From the NCBI RefSeq assembly GCF_014076415.1, contig NZ_CP043568.1:1054001-1118000 (forward strand): DNA of 64,000 bases, in the 5' to 3' direction. The notes under the pieces are model-generated. The model did not search any database and was not told the origin of the DNA. It saw only the letters and a program-made list of their open reading frames with translations. A program made the position numbers and the translations under genes. This stretch comes from Comamonas testosteroni (GTDB lineage: Bacteria; Pseudomonadota; Gammaproteobacteria; Burkholderiales; Burkholderiaceae_C). Positions 1 through 9,644 of this stretch are shown piece after piece. The stretch's first letter is position 1. Every line of letters begins with the position of its first letter.

Positions 1-1
1 C

Positions 2-172
2 CAGGACCTGGATGCCGTGCGCCAGGCCCAGGCTGCCCAGATCCCTGCCAAGCGCTTTGGCACGGCCGAAGAGTTCGGCGCCATCTGTGCCTTCCTGTGC
101 AGCCGCCAGGCCGGCTATATGACGGGCCAGAATATCCTGCCCGACGGCGGGCTGTATCCCGGCACTTACTGA
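2..172 (+). CDS. SDR family oxidoreductase, C-terminal end (partial)
   Basis: Only the last 56 residues are in the window; the start lies upstream. The stretch resembles the C-terminus of classical short-chain dehydrogenases: an R-F-G-T-A-E-E-F segment like the usual RxGxPEE, a helix carrying AFLCS, and a closing MTGQNILPDGG like the family's xTGxxxxVDGG. These enzymes are cytosolic NAD(P)H-dependent oxidoreductases. The cofactor site and catalytic Tyr-Lys are outside the window, so no substrate can be proposed. A hairpin terminator follows 25 bases after the stop. Confidence 0.8.
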   Translation, partial: QDLDAVRQAQAAQIPAKRFGTAEEFGAICAFLCSRQAGYMTGQNILPDGGLYPGTY

Positions 173-196
173 TCGCTGATCAACGGCCGAAACGAC

Positions 197-219
197 AAAG
201 CCCCGCAATGCGGGGCTTT
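197..219. terminator. Bidirectional intrinsic terminator
   Basis: A perfect 10-bp stem (AAAGCCCCGC / GCGGGGCTTT) with a 3-nt loop sits between two convergent genes. It ends in a T-run on the plus strand and a shorter one on the minus strand. It can stop transcription of the SDR gene and of the EamA exporter. Confidence 0.8.
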
Positions 220-238
220 TGTCTGGGTGGGCGGCCGT

Positions 239-1138
239 TTATTTGCGGGATGACACGACGATGCCGATCACGATCAGCGCAAACGCAAGCGCGTGGTAGA
301 GGTGCGGGGTTTCGCCGAGCACGGGAATCGACAGCAGGGCCGTGAACAGCGGAATCAGATTGCCGAAGAAGCCCGCAATGGCGGGCGTGGAGCGCTGAAC
401 GCCCATGCCCCAGAAGCGATAGGCCAGAATGGCCGGGCCCACGGCGATGAACAGCAAGCTGCCCAGCAGCGGCCAGCCCGGCACGAAGCGGAACTCGCCC
501 AGCAAGGCTTCGCCGCCCGTGAAAAGGCCGGACCAGAGCAGGCCGAAAACGATCTGCGTGAGCAGAAAGCTGGCCCAGTGCGATTTCACTTCCTGCGGGC
601 CGCTGCTGCGCGACAGCAGCCAGGTGTAGAAAGCCCAGGCGATGGTGGCCAGCACCATGAACAGGTCGCCGGGTACAAAGCGCAGAGCAAGCAGCGTCTG
701 CCAGTCGCCGCGCGACATCACCACCGCCACACCCAGCACCGACAGCAAAGCTCCGCCCATCTGCCGGCGGCTGATGCGAATGCCCCAGCACAGCCGGCCT
801 ATGGCCAGCATCCAGACCGGCATGCTCGAGCTCACCAGCGTCACATTCAGCGGGGTCGAGGTCTTCAGCGCCAGGTACAGCAAGGCGTTGTAGCAGCCTA
901 TGCCCAGCAGTCCCAGCAGCATGTACTGCCGCCACAGCGGCCAGATCGGACTGTCTTTGCGCAGCACCCGCCATGCCAGCGGCAGCAGCAGCACAAAGGC
1001 GATGCACCAGCGCAGGAAGTTGAGTGCAAAGGGCGAGATCAGATCGTGAGCAAGGCGGCCCACGATGGCATTGCCGGCCCACAGTGCCGGAGCCAGGCTG
1101 AGCATGGCGACCGTGGCGGGTTTCAGGGGGGAATTCAT
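239..1138 (-). CDS. EamA/DMT family transporter
   Basis: About 300 residues, the usual length of a ten-helix DMT (EamA) transporter of two tandem five-helix halves. Hydrophobic segments run through the whole protein, and the first contains the family-like ALWAGNAIVGRLA. Such inner-membrane proteins usually export amino acids or other metabolites. The start was set at the ATG giving MNSPLKPATV; a longer reading frame would need a GTG 45 bases upstream and adds a hydrophilic stretch unlike the family. It is transcribed away from the Nudix gene. Substrate unknown. Confidence 0.85.
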   Translation of the reverse strand: MNSPLKPATVAMLSLAPALWAGNAIVGRLAHDLISPFALNFLRWCIAFVLLLPLAWRVLRKDSPIWPLWRQYMLLGLLGIGCYNALLYLALKTSTPLNVTLVSSSMPVWMLAIGRLCWGIRISRRQMGGALLSVLGVAVVMSRGDWQTLLALRFVPGDLFMVLATIAWAFYTWLLSRSSGPQEVKSHWASFLLTQIVFGLLWSGLFTGGEALLGEFRFVPGWPLLGSLLFIAVGPAILAYRFWGMGVQRSTPAIAGFFGNLIPLFTALLSIPVLGETPHLYHALAFALIVIGIVVSSRK

Positions 1139-1288
1139 GGGTTGCCACTGTAACGTGCGACCGTTGGTCTTTGGGCCTGTCACACCGTGTGGCGGCGGCA
1201 GTTGGCGGCAAACTGGCGAGCATCAATAGTGATGCAAGCCTTCCCGTTTTGCGAAGCTGAGCACAATGCAGTGCATGGGAGATTTTTC

Positions 1289-2104
1289 ATGAAGCAGCAA
1301 ACCACGTCGCTCCAGCAGCAATGGCTGCAAGCACAGCATGCCATGGCCTGCAGGCAGCCTCTGCGTCCGCGCCAGCCGCTGTGCATTGATGATCAACAGA
1401 TCGGCAGTATCGAGGAAGACTTCGCTCGGAAGCTGGGGGAGGAGCTGCTGGCGGTGCACGAGGTCGACTTGCAGTCGGTTGCCGGGCAATGGCTTCTGAT
1501 GGGCGAGGGCGGGGCGACCGAGAATCTGAACCGGCTGGCCCTGGCCATGCGCAGTGCCGGCCTTGCCGGGGCCTGGCGCAATGAACAGTTGGCGGTCTGC
1601 AATGCGCAAGGCCAGCAACTGGCAACCGTCGAGCGTGGTGCCGTGCGGCCACTGGGCATCGCCACCAGAGCCGTGCATCTGGTGGGCGTTTGTGCGGATG
1701 GCTCGATCTGGGTGCAGCAGCGCTCGGAGGACAAGGCCAACAACCCCGGCATGTGGGATACCCTGATGGGCGGCATGGTCTCGGCGGCAGATGGTTTGGC
1801 CGAGGCGCTGGCGCGTGAAACCTGGGAGGAGGCCGGTCTGCATGTGGCAGAACTCGGCGAGCTTCGGCACGGCGGAAATGTGATGTTCGCAAGACCCAGC
1901 GACGAAGCAGAGGGGCAGGGCTATATGGTCGAGCGCATAGACTGGTTCTCGGCCCTGGTGCCCGATGCGCTGCAGCCTGTGAATCAGGATGGCGAGGTAC
2001 AGCGTTTCGAGCGGCTGGAGCTGACCGAGGTCCAGGGCTGGATGCTGCAGGGTCGTTTCACCCCCGAGGCCTCCCTGGTGCTTGCCGCCTACATGGGATG
2101 GTAG
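1289..2104 (+). CDS. DUF4743 + Nudix hydrolase
   Basis: 271 residues. The N-terminal ~125 residues resemble DUF4743, followed by a Nudix domain. The Nudix box lies at about residues 161-184 and ends RETWEEAGL; Asp replaces the first Glu of the GX5EX7REUXEEXGU pattern, while the metal-binding REXXEE core is intact. This architecture is known from yeast YJR142W-like and plant Nudix proteins, which act on damaged (oxidised) thiamine diphosphates, so a thiamine-diphosphate sanitising role is plausible but inferred. The ATG was chosen because GGGAGA lies just upstream; the frame is open further 5'. The gene converges on the Na/Pi cotransporter gene with a 13-bp gap. Confidence 0.82.
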   Translation: MKQQTTSLQQQWLQAQHAMACRQPLRPRQPLCIDDQQIGSIEEDFARKLGEELLAVHEVDLQSVAGQWLLMGEGGATENLNRLALAMRSAGLAGAWRNEQLAVCNAQGQQLATVERGAVRPLGIATRAVHLVGVCADGSIWVQQRSEDKANNPGMWDTLMGGMVSAADGLAEALARETWEEAGLHVAELGELRHGGNVMFARPSDEAEGQGYMVERIDWFSALVPDALQPVNQDGEVQRFERLELTEVQGWMLQGRFTPEASLVLAAYMGW

Positions 2105-2117
2105 GGCGGCAGAGCAG

Positions 2118-3782
2118 CTAGCGCTGGCTCTCCAGTGCGGTGGACTTGAGCCGGCTGGGCGCCAGGGCTCCGGCCTGCTCGAGAATCGGGTAGGCCACCG
2201 AGCACAGCAGCGAGTTGATGCGTTTGAGGTCGCTGATCATGTCGATATGCAGAGAGCTGGTTTCTATGCTCGAAACCGTGTGCTGTGACAGGCGCTCCAG
2301 GTGGGTGGCCGAGTAGGCCAGCTCCAGATCGCGAAAGCGCGCTTTTTCCTCGAGCAGCTTTTGTGCTTCGCGCACATTGCCGTTGAGAAAGACACTCATG
2401 GCCAGACGCAGATTGTCCAGCAGATGCTGGGTCAGCTCGTGAATCTCCTGCTTGCCGGCGGCTGAGAACTGGCGGCCCTTCTTGATCTTCTTGTCTTCCA
2501 GATCCAGCAGCACGCGCTCGATGATGTCGCCTATCTGCTCCATATTGATGGTGAAGCTGATGATTTCCGTCCAGCGCTGACCTTCGCGCTCGTCGAGTTC
2601 GGCGCGCGAGATCTTGGTCATGTAGTACTTGATGGCCGAGTACAGATCGTCCACCGTGCCTTCCAGGTTACGCACTTCCTCGGAGAGCTTGGCGTCGTCG
2701 GTTTCGGCCACTTTTTGCAGGCCGATCAGCATGGACTCCACCACGTCGGCCTGATGCAGTGATTCGCGCACGGCACAGGTGATGGCCAGCGAAGGCGTGG
2801 ACAGGGCCGAGGGGTCCAGGTGGCGTGGGCGCAGCAGCTTGGCCGCACTTTCTTCCTCGGGCTTGGGCAGCATGGCGGTCACCCAGCGGGCCACGAGCTG
2901 GGTCAGGCCGATGAAGCACAGGCTGTTGAAGACATTGAACGCCAGATGGAACATCACCACGTTCTGGCCGGCGTTGGGCAGATAGGGCTGGGCGTACTGC
3001 GACCACAGCCCGATAAAGGGCGCGACGATGGCCACGCCCATGATCTTGAACAGCAGATTGCCTATGGTGACCTGGCGCTCCTCGACCGCCGATTTGGCGG
3101 TGGTGAGCGCCGCGACCAGGCCGCTGCCCAGGTTGGCCCCCAGGGTCAGGCCCAGAGCCACATCCAGTGGAATGGCGCCTGAGCTGGCCATGGCCGCAAT
3201 CAGCAGCACCACGGCCAGGCTGGAGTAGGCCAGCACAGCCAGTACCGCGCCCAGCAGCAATTCCATGAACAGATCGCTGCTGACCGAGGCCAGCAGGGTG
3301 CGCACGGCAGGGGCCTGCAGCAGGGGCTCGGTGGCTTCCACCACCAGGCGCAGGGCCAGCAGCATCAGGCCCAGGCCGATGAGCACGCGGCCGATACGGC
3401 CGGGCTTGGAGTCCTTGCGCGAGATATAGAGCACCACGCCGACAAAGATGAACAGCGGCGACAGCCAGGAGAGGTCGGTGGAGAACAGCACGGCCATCAG
3501 AGCCGTTCCGACATCGGCACCGCGCATCACGGCAAGGGCCGAGGGCAAGGTGATCAGACCCTGGCCTACAAAGGACGAGGTCATCAGCGAGGTGGCTGTA
3601 CTTGATTGCACCAGGGCCGTGACGCCCATGCCCGATAGCGCTGCCGAGAAACGGTTGCTCATGCTGCGGGCGAGAATATTGCGCAGGTTTGCGCCGAAGA
3701 CCTGCAGAACGCCGGTGCGAACCATCTGAGAGCCCCAGATCAAGAGGGCAATGGCTGCTAAAAGATTCAATAAATGCTTCAT
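2118..3782 (-). CDS. Na/Pi cotransporter family protein with PhoU-like tail
   Basis: 554 residues. The N-terminal ~330 residues are hydrophobic and hold two NptA/PNaS-type repeats with the Gln-Ser-Ser-Thr motif (ALVQSSTATSLM, about residue 56) and a second hydrophobic half around SGLVAALTT. After this comes an all-helical hydrophilic region of ~190 residues like the PhoU domain of bacterial YjbB-type proteins. Members import or export phosphate with sodium across the inner membrane. The start MKHLLNLLAA begins directly with a membrane helix; the upstream extension is hydrophilic and was rejected. A second phosphate system (DUF47/PiT) lies near 39.3 kb. Confidence 0.88.
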   Translation of the reverse strand: MKHLLNLLAAIALLIWGSQMVRTGVLQVFGANLRNILARSMSNRFSAALSGMGVTALVQSSTATSLMTSSFVGQGLITLPSALAVMRGADVGTALMAVLFSTDLSWLSPLFIFVGVVLYISRKDSKPGRIGRVLIGLGLMLLALRLVVEATEPLLQAPAVRTLLASVSSDLFMELLLGAVLAVLAYSSLAVVLLIAAMASSGAIPLDVALGLTLGANLGSGLVAALTTAKSAVEERQVTIGNLLFKIMGVAIVAPFIGLWSQYAQPYLPNAGQNVVMFHLAFNVFNSLCFIGLTQLVARWVTAMLPKPEEESAAKLLRPRHLDPSALSTPSLAITCAVRESLHQADVVESMLIGLQKVAETDDAKLSEEVRNLEGTVDDLYSAIKYYMTKISRAELDEREGQRWTEIISFTINMEQIGDIIERVLLDLEDKKIKKGRQFSAAGKQEIHELTQHLLDNLRLAMSVFLNGNVREAQKLLEEKARFRDLELAYSATHLERLSQHTVSSIETSSLHIDMISDLKRINSLLCSVAYPILEQAGALAPSRLKSTALESQR

Positions 3783-3817
3783 GTTCTGCCCGCGAAGGAG
3801 CGACCTAATATACCCCT

Positions 3818-3850
3818 GAGTGAGGCCAGTCTGCCCGGATGGCTCACTCT
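3818..3850. repeat. Inverted repeat upstream of Na/Pi cotransporter gene
   Basis: GAGTGAGGCCA and TGGCTCACTC form a near-perfect hairpin (one bulged G) with an 11-nt loop, 36-68 bases upstream of the cotransporter start. It lies in the intergenic region shared with the divergent membrane-protein gene, so it could be an operator or leader hairpin. No known regulator motif is recognised. Confidence 0.4.
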
Positions 3851-3993
3851 TCACGCACAAATAAGTGCGGAATAAGGAACACAATAGAACAAAAACGAAT
3901 TATTCCAAACATCGTTTCTACGGATATAAATTCAGAAAAAACTGAAACTTTTTGATGCTGACGCTGCTTACGCTGCTATCAAAAGGTGATTTC

Positions 3994-4746
3994 ATGACTG
4001 TTCCCATGCCCGGTGCCGTCCCCGTAGGCTTTCTTTTGATGCCGTTGTCGTTCATGGCGGGCACGGGTCTGCTGCTGTGGTGGGGCTGGCGGCTGTGGCA
4101 TCTGCGGCGCGGCCGGCCCAGGCCGCCGATGCGCATCTGGCAATGGGTGCTGGCCGTGTGGCTGTCCATATTGCTGTTTTCCACGCTGCTGGGGCTGGTG
4201 CAAATGGTCTGGAGCGACCACCGTCAGGCGCAGCAGCTGAGTCGCCTGCAGCGGCTCACGCACATCACGCTGGAGCGGCCCATGGCATGGGGCGACATCA
4301 CCTTGCCCGCGGGCAGCCATATCCAGCGCGATATGCCACAAGGCTCGGCAGACGGGACCGATGGGCAGCCCGATCTGCGGGGGCTGCAGGAAATACGCTT
4401 TCCCCATCCTGTGCCGCTGGGCGATATATGGGTCAATGCCCTGAGCGTCCACAGCCAGGTGCTGCTGGAGCTGGCCCGGCCCTACAGTTTCACGGGGCCG
4501 GGCCTGCGGACATTCCGATGCGAACCCGGAAACATGTTGCTGCTGTCCGCTGCCGAGCAGCCCACGAGCTTCGACAGGAACATGTTTCCCAGGCGCCTGA
4601 ACGGTCTGGTGCTGGCGGACTGGGTGTTCGATGCCTGCTTTGTGACCACGTCCATTGGCGTGCGCTACTGGACGGATGGGCGGCTGGTCTGGGCCGCCGA
4701 ACCTCTGTACGAGCCGGCCGAGACCGGGCAGGGCAGGGCTCCATGA
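3994..4746 (+). CDS. Hypothetical membrane protein
   Basis: 250 residues, family not recognised. Two strongly hydrophobic segments are visible near the N-terminus (about residues 10-33 and 50-72), separated by an Arg-rich loop. The rest (~175 residues) is soluble and probably faces the periplasm, with no motif I can name. The start follows AAAAGGTGAT. It diverges from the Na/Pi cotransporter gene and its stop codon is inside the stem of the terminator shared with lspA. No function is proposed. Confidence 0.7.
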   Translation: MTVPMPGAVPVGFLLMPLSFMAGTGLLLWWGWRLWHLRRGRPRPPMRIWQWVLAVWLSILLFSTLLGLVQMVWSDHRQAQQLSRLQRLTHITLERPMAWGDITLPAGSHIQRDMPQGSADGTDGQPDLRGLQEIRFPHPVPLGDIWVNALSVHSQVLLELARPYSFTGPGLRTFRCEPGNMLLLSAAEQPTSFDRNMFPRRLNGLVLADWVFDACFVTTSIGVRYWTDGRLVWAAEPLYEPAETGQGRAP

Positions 4747-4790
4747 ACAAGGCCCGCAGTCTGCTTTGGTGACAGCGGGCCTTGTTCATG
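4742..4790. terminator. Long inverted repeat between convergent genes
   Basis: Two perfectly complementary 16-base arms (CATGAACAAGGCCCGC and its complement) enclose a 17-base loop. The left arm includes the stop codon of the hypothetical membrane protein. It lies between that gene and the end of lspA on the opposite strand, so it probably limits read-through in both directions. Neither side has a long T-run, so it may also work only as an mRNA 3'-end stabiliser. Confidence 0.6.
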
Positions 4791-4806
4791 GGGGGGCAGC
4801 AGGTGC

Positions 4807-5322
4807 CTATGGCTTGCGAGTTCTGGTGCGTCTTGCGCGCAGCAGCTCGTCGAGGATCAGGAGGACGGCGCCCAGCGTGATGCCAATATCGGCCACATTG
4901 AAGGCCGGGAAATGGCTGCTGCCCCAGTAGAAGTCCAGAAAGTCCACCACATAGCCGTGCTGCAGGCGATCCACCACATTGCCGATGGCTCCGCCCAGGA
5001 TGCTGGACAGCGACAGGCAGAACATCTTCTCGCCGGGGTGCTTGCGCAGCTGCCAGATGATGAGCACGGTGGCAATCACGCCGATGGCCACGAACAGCCA
5101 GCGCTGCCAGCCGCTGCCGCCCGCAAGAAAGGAGAAGGCTGCACCCGTGTTGTGCGCGCGCACGATGTTGAAGAAGCTGGTGATGGGAGTCCAGTCCCCA
5201 TACTGGTAGTGGCTCAGAATCATCTGCTTGGTGATCTGATCCACGCCGATGATGACAAGCGCCCACAGCAGCCAGGGGCAGATGCGGCCAAGGCTTGCGG
5301 AGGATGTCTGGGTGTTGCTCAT
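4807..5322 (-). CDS. lspA: Lipoprotein signal peptidase (SPase II)
   Basis: 171 residues, the standard length. It cleaves the signal peptide of prolipoproteins in the inner membrane after diacylglyceryl transfer. Four membrane segments are visible. The two catalytic aspartates are in GNVVDRL and in [12 protein letters not shown], and the second conserved region contains NTGAAFSFL. It is the last gene of ribF-ileS-lspA, a common order in Proteobacteria, 117 bases downstream of ileS. The start gives [10 protein letters not shown]. Confidence 0.97.
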   Translation of the reverse strand: MSNTQTSSASLGRICPWLLWALVIIGVDQITKQMILSHYQYGDWTPITSFFNIVRAHNTGAAFSFLAGGSGWQRWLFVAIGVIATVLIIWQLRKHPGEKMFCLSLSSILGGAIGNVVDRLQHGYVVDFLDFYWGSSHFPAFNVADIGITLGAVLLILDELLRARRTRTRKP

Positions 5323-5341
5323 GACAGCTCTTTGCTAGGTT

Positions 5342-5385
5342 TTTTTGATAGCGGTTGGCGCTTGACTCAAAATGATTCCAGAAGG
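5342..5385 (+). repeat. Degenerate TGATAGC-type intergenic element
   Basis: Between ileS and lspA the plus strand reads TTTTTTGATAGCGGTTGGCG followed by CTTGACTCAAAATG. The same core, TGATAGC then GCGCTT or CGCTT and then an A-rich segment, recurs near 19.2, 20.6, 20.9, 41.0 and 54.9 kb, always between genes. It looks like a dispersed degenerate repeat; its function is unknown. Confidence 0.4.
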
Positions 5386-5439
5386 ATATGCATCCGAAAG
5401 TGGCTACCAGCAGGTGCTGGCAGCTCACTTTTTTAAGGC

Positions 5440-8295
5440 TCAAGCCTTGGTGCGGACTTCGCCCGTGCCGTGCAGATTGCTGTCGCAGCGACCGCAGATC
5501 GAGGGGTGCTCGGGGTTCACGCCCACGTCTTCACGGTAGTGCCAGCAGCGCTCGCACTTGGCGTGCTCGCTGGCCTTCACCGTAGTGCTCAGCGCATCGC
5601 CGGCCACGGCAGTCGCTGCCGAGGTGATGAAGACGAACTTCAGATCGTCCTTGAGGCTTTGCAGCAGGGCCAGGTCTTCGGGCTCGGCCGTGAGCGTGAC
5701 TTCGGCCTGCAGGGAGGAACCCACGGCGCCGGTGGTGCGCACCACTTCGATGTCCTTGTTGACTTGGTTGCGGATCTCGCACAGGCGCGTCCACTTGGCC
5801 AGCAGGCCTTCGTCGCCGGCGGGCAGCTCGGTGAACTTCTCCAGGAAGATGGATTCGCTGTGGCCTACGATCTTCCAGGCTTCCTCGGCCGTGAAGGACA
5901 GGAAGGGCGACATCCAGCGCAGCAGCGCCTGGGTGATCTGGTAGAGCGCGGTCTGGGCCGAGCGGCGAGCCAGGCTCTTGGGGGCGCTGGTGTAGAGGCG
6001 ATCCTTGAGCACGTCCAGGTAGAAGCCGCCCAGGTCTTCGGAGCAGAACAGCTGCAGCTTGGCGACCACAGGGTGGAACTCGTAGACCTTGTAGTGGGCC
6101 AGGATCTCCTGCTGCAGCTGGGCCGAGCGCGCCAGCGCGAACTGGTCGATCTCCAGCATCTCGCCATAGGCCACGGCATCCTTGCTCGCATCGAAGTCGC
6201 TGGTGTTGGCCAGCAGGAAGCGCAGCGTGTTGCGGATGCGGCGATAGGCGTCCACCACGCGGGCCAGGATCTTGTCGTCGATGCCCAGGTCGCCCGAGTA
6301 GTCGGTCGAGGCCACCCACAGGCGGATGATTTCCGCGCCCATCTTGCTCGACACGTCCTGTGGCGCCACGGTGTTGCCCAGCGACTTGGACATCTTCTTG
6401 CCCTGGCCGTCCACGGTGAAGCCGTGGGTCAGCAGGCCGCGATAGGGCGCGCGGCCGAAGATGGCCGATGCCAGCAGCAGCGAGCTGTGGAACCAGCCGC
6501 GGTGCTGGTCGTGGCCTTCCAGGTACAGATCGGCCTCTGGGCCGTGGTCGTGGTGGTGCTCGGGGTGGGTGCCGCGCAGCACATGCCAGAAGGTGGAGCC
6601 CGAGTCGAACCACACCTCCAGGATGTCGGTGCTCTTGGTGTAGTGCTTGGCTTCCTCGGCACCCAGGATATCTTCGGTGCTCACGCGGCTCCAGGCCTCG
6701 ATGCCGCCTTGCTCGATCATGGCCGCAGCCTGGTCGATGATCTCCATGGTGCGCGGGTGCAGAGCGCCCGTGTCCACATGCAGGAAGAAGGGGATGGGCA
6801 CGCCCCACGAGCGCTGGCGCGAGATGCACCAGTCGGGACGGCCGGCGATCATGGCGCGCAGACGGTCCTGACCGTTTTGTGGGTAGAAGCTGGTCTGCTC
6901 GATGGCGTCCAGCGCGATCTGGCGCAGGGTCTTCTCGGGCTTTTGCGCGGGATCGGTGAACACGCCTTCGCCTTCGTCCATGCGGATGAACCACTGGGCG
7001 GCAGCGCGGTAGATGACGGGCGTCTTGTGGCGCCAGCAGTGAGGGTAGCTGTGGCTGATGGTGGTGGTGTCCATCAGGCGGCCCGCGACCTTCAGGGCGT
7101 CGAGGATGACGGGCACGGCCTTCCAGATATGCTGGCCGCCGAACATGGGCAGATCGGCTGCGTACACGCCGTTGCCTTGCACGGGGTTCAGGATCTGCTT
7201 GTAGTCCATGCCGTTGGACATGCAGCTGTTGAAGTCGTCCACGCCATAGGCGGGGGCCGAGTGCACGATGCCGGTGCCGTCGTCGGCGGTGGCGTATTCG
7301 GCCAGGTAGACGGGGGAGATGCGGTCAAAGCCCTTGTCCACATGGGCCAGGGGGTGCTTGAAGGGCATGTGGTCGAGCTTCTCGCCCTTGGCGGTGGCGA
7401 GCACGCGGCCCTCCAGCTTCCAGCGGGCCAGGCATTTCTCGACCAGGGCGGAGGCCACGATCAGCAGGCCGCGCTCGGTCTCCACCAGGCTGTATTCCAG
7501 ATCGGGGTTGACGTTGAGCGCCTGGTTGGCAGGGATCGTCCAGGCCGTCGTCGTCCAGATGACGATGAAGGCTTGCTTGTCGAGCTTGTCCAGGCCGAAT
7601 GCTGCGGCCAGCTTGGCGGGCTCGGCTGCGGGGAACATCACGTCAAGGGTCTGGCTTTGCTTGTCGGCGTATTCGATCTCGAACTCGGCCAGCGAGGAGG
7701 CACAGTCAAAGCACCAGTACACGGGCTTGAGGCCGCGGTAGACAAAGCCACGCTCCATCACCTTCTTCAAGGCACGCAGCTCGGCGGCCTCGTTGGCGTA
7801 GTTCATGGTCTTGTAGGGGTGATCCCAGTCGCCGAGCACGCCCAGGCGCTTGAAGTCCACCATCTGCTGCTCGATCTGCTCGGCGGCAAAGGCGCGGCTC
7901 TTGGCCTGCATCTCGTCGCGCGGCAGGTTGCGGCCATGCAGCTTTTCGATGGCGTTCTCGATGGGCAGGCCGTGGCAGTCCCAGCCCGGTGCGTAGAGCG
8001 CGTCGAAGCCTTCGAGCTGGCGGCTCTTGACGATCATGTCCTTGAGGATCTTGTTCACCGCATGGCCGATGTGCAGCTTGCCGTTGGCGTACGGAGGGCC
8101 GTCGTGCAGGATGAACTTGGGCGCGCCGCTGCGGGCGTCGCGCAGCTTCTTGTAGATGCCTTGGTCATCCCATTCCTTGGCCCAGGCAGGTTCGCGCTTG
8201 GGCAGGTCGCCGCGCATGGGGAAAGTGGTGTCGGGCATGTTCAGCGTGGCGCGGTAAGCGGACGCTTCGGGCTTGTTGGACTTCGAATCAGACAT
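5440..8295 (-). CDS. ileS: Isoleucyl-tRNA synthetase
   Basis: 951 residues, normal for the bacterial enzyme, which charges tRNA-Ile in the cytosol. The class I signature HIGH is at residues 75-78 within [13 protein letters not shown] and KMSKS is near residue 635. The CP1 editing insertion lies between them. A C-terminal zinc site (CERCW...CGRC, about residues 913-945) marks the bacterial type with a zinc tail. The start [10 protein letters not shown] was preferred over an ATG 18 bases upstream. It is flanked by ribF and lspA, and an unbroken antisense frame covers nearly the whole gene. Confidence 0.98.
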   Translation of the reverse strand: MSDSKSNKPEASAYRATLNMPDTTFPMRGDLPKREPAWAKEWDDQGIYKKLRDARSGAPKFILHDGPPYANGKLHIGHAVNKILKDMIVKSRQLEGFDALYAPGWDCHGLPIENAIEKLHGRNLPRDEMQAKSRAFAAEQIEQQMVDFKRLGVLGDWDHPYKTMNYANEAAELRALKKVMERGFVYRGLKPVYWCFDCASSLAEFEIEYADKQSQTLDVMFPAAEPAKLAAAFGLDKLDKQAFIVIWTTTAWTIPANQALNVNPDLEYSLVETERGLLIVASALVEKCLARWKLEGRVLATAKGEKLDHMPFKHPLAHVDKGFDRISPVYLAEYATADDGTGIVHSAPAYGVDDFNSCMSNGMDYKQILNPVQGNGVYAADLPMFGGQHIWKAVPVILDALKVAGRLMDTTTISHSYPHCWRHKTPVIYRAAAQWFIRMDEGEGVFTDPAQKPEKTLRQIALDAIEQTSFYPQNGQDRLRAMIAGRPDWCISRQRSWGVPIPFFLHVDTGALHPRTMEIIDQAAAMIEQGGIEAWSRVSTEDILGAEEAKHYTKSTDILEVWFDSGSTFWHVLRGTHPEHHHDHGPEADLYLEGHDQHRGWFHSSLLLASAIFGRAPYRGLLTHGFTVDGQGKKMSKSLGNTVAPQDVSSKMGAEIIRLWVASTDYSGDLGIDDKILARVVDAYRRIRNTLRFLLANTSDFDASKDAVAYGEMLEIDQFALARSAQLQQEILAHYKVYEFHPVVAKLQLFCSEDLGGFYLDVLKDRLYTSAPKSLARRSAQTALYQITQALLRWMSPFLSFTAEEAWKIVGHSESIFLEKFTELPAGDEGLLAKWTRLCEIRNQVNKDIEVVRTTGAVGSSLQAEVTLTAEPEDLALLQSLKDDLKFVFITSAATAVAGDALSTTVKASEHAKCERCWHYREDVGVNPEHPSICGRCDSNLHGTGEVRTKA

Positions 8296-8400
8296 GGGAA
8301 ACCTTGAAAGCAATGCGGTGCCCGGGCAGTTCTGCCTGGGCGTGAATGGTGAGGTGAGCGCCAGTGCGCTGCTGCGCCTGGGACGTGCGAGCAGCGAGCT

Positions 8401-9462
8401 TCAAATTCGGTCGCGCGTGGTCTGGCGACGGGTCTCTGTGTGCGACGAGGTGTGAGACGGTATGTGGGCCGAGGCGAAAAACGCGCGCGCGTCATCGCAG
8501 TCCTTGGCGATGCCGACCGTCAGGGCATCGAGACTGTCATACTTCAGCTCGTCGTGCAGTTTGTGCAGAAGTTCCACGCGGATGATTTTACCGTAGGCAC
8601 CTTCTCCACCCAGTTGGGCGGGCCAATCGAAACAGTGGGTCTCCAGCAGCACCCGGCCGCCGTTGATGTCGTTGGGGTCCAGCGAGGGGCGTACGCCCAG
8701 GTTGGCCACGCCCTGCAGCGGCTTGTCCGTCAGCCCGTGCACCAGCACGGCAAAAATGCCACTGGCGGCCGGTTTCCAATGGTCGAAGCGCAGATTCAGC
8801 GTGCGAAAACCGTCCTCGGCTCCGCTTTGGGATTCGGCCAGCTTGCGGCCCAGCTTGCGGCCATGCACCACATGGCCCGAGATGCGGTAGGGGTGGCCCA
8901 GCAACTTGGCGGCCTGCTGCATGTCGCCGGCGGCCAGCGCCTCGCGTACGGCCGTGCTGGAGACGCGCAGGCCATGGACTTCATAGCTGTTCATGCGCGC
9001 CACATCAAAGCCAAGGGCCTGGCCGGCGTTGTCCAGCATGGCGTAATCGCCGGCGCGCTTGGAGCCAAAGCGGAAGTCGTCGCCCACCAGCACGTACTTG
9101 GCCCCCAGGCCCGAGATCAGCACGTCCTGAATGAAATCTTCGGGGCTCTGGCTGGCCAGGGCCTGGTTGAATGGCAGGATCACGACCTGGTCGACGCCGC
9201 AGACCTCGAGCTGGCTGAGCTTGTCACGCAGCGTGCCCACGCGGGCCGGAGCCAGCTCCGGCTTGCCCAGCTTCTGGGCAAAGTAGTCGCGCGGGTGCGG
9301 CTCGAAGGTCATGGCGCAGCTGGGGATGCCGCGCTGGGCGGCCTCGGCCTTGAGCAGACCCAGCATGGCTTGATGTCCCCGGTGTACACCATCAAAATTG
9401 CCAATGGTCACAGCGCAGGCCGGGGCCAGGCCGGGATGATTGATGCCGCGGAAAATCTTCAT
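8401..9462 (-). CDS. ribF: Bifunctional riboflavin kinase/FAD synthetase
   Basis: 353 residues. The enzyme phosphorylates riboflavin to FMN and adenylates FMN to FAD. The N-terminal FAD synthetase domain shows GNFDGVHRGH at residues 21-30. The C-terminal riboflavin kinase domain contains GHPYRISGHVVHGRKLGR and a later TNLGVRPS-like stretch (ANLGVRPSL). The tail after the kinase domain is a short His/Arg/Thr-rich extension. It is the first gene of ribF-ileS-lspA and diverges from the HNH nuclease gene. Confidence 0.96.
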   Translation of the reverse strand: MKIFRGINHPGLAPACAVTIGNFDGVHRGHQAMLGLLKAEAAQRGIPSCAMTFEPHPRDYFAQKLGKPELAPARVGTLRDKLSQLEVCGVDQVVILPFNQALASQSPEDFIQDVLISGLGAKYVLVGDDFRFGSKRAGDYAMLDNAGQALGFDVARMNSYEVHGLRVSSTAVREALAAGDMQQAAKLLGHPYRISGHVVHGRKLGRKLAESQSGAEDGFRTLNLRFDHWKPAASGIFAVLVHGLTDKPLQGVANLGVRPSLDPNDINGGRVLLETHCFDWPAQLGGEGAYGKIIRVELLHKLHDELKYDSLDALTVGIAKDCDDARAFFASAHIPSHTSSHTETRRQTTRDRI

Positions 9463-9644
9463 GGACTGCTTTGTTATTTATAGCAACTGGCGCCGATGCA
9501 TGCGACACAAGCCGTCAATTTGACATAGTTTCAGAGTATATTGCTTCAAATCAGGCAGCTGTGGAGGCTGCACGATTGTGCTCAAAAGCGCCAAGACGCT
9601 TGTCCGTTTTCCGTGGTCCAAGTTTGACTGTATGGAGGCTGGTT

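Noticed and set aside
5470..8307. A 945-codon open frame on the plus strand across ileS
   Set aside because: It is exactly antisense to a confirmed ileS, shows no family resemblance, and has a composition that follows from GC-rich codon use on the other strand.
9513..9545. TTGACA and TATATT near the ribF/HNH divergent start
   Set aside because: Spacer on the plus strand is only 11 bases and the minus-strand pair is 30 bases apart; neither fits a promoter.
9471..9644. Upstream extension of the HNH nuclease frame
   Set aside because: No ribosome-binding site at that ATG, while GGAGG lies in front of the GTG at 9645; the extra 58 residues are unlike the family.
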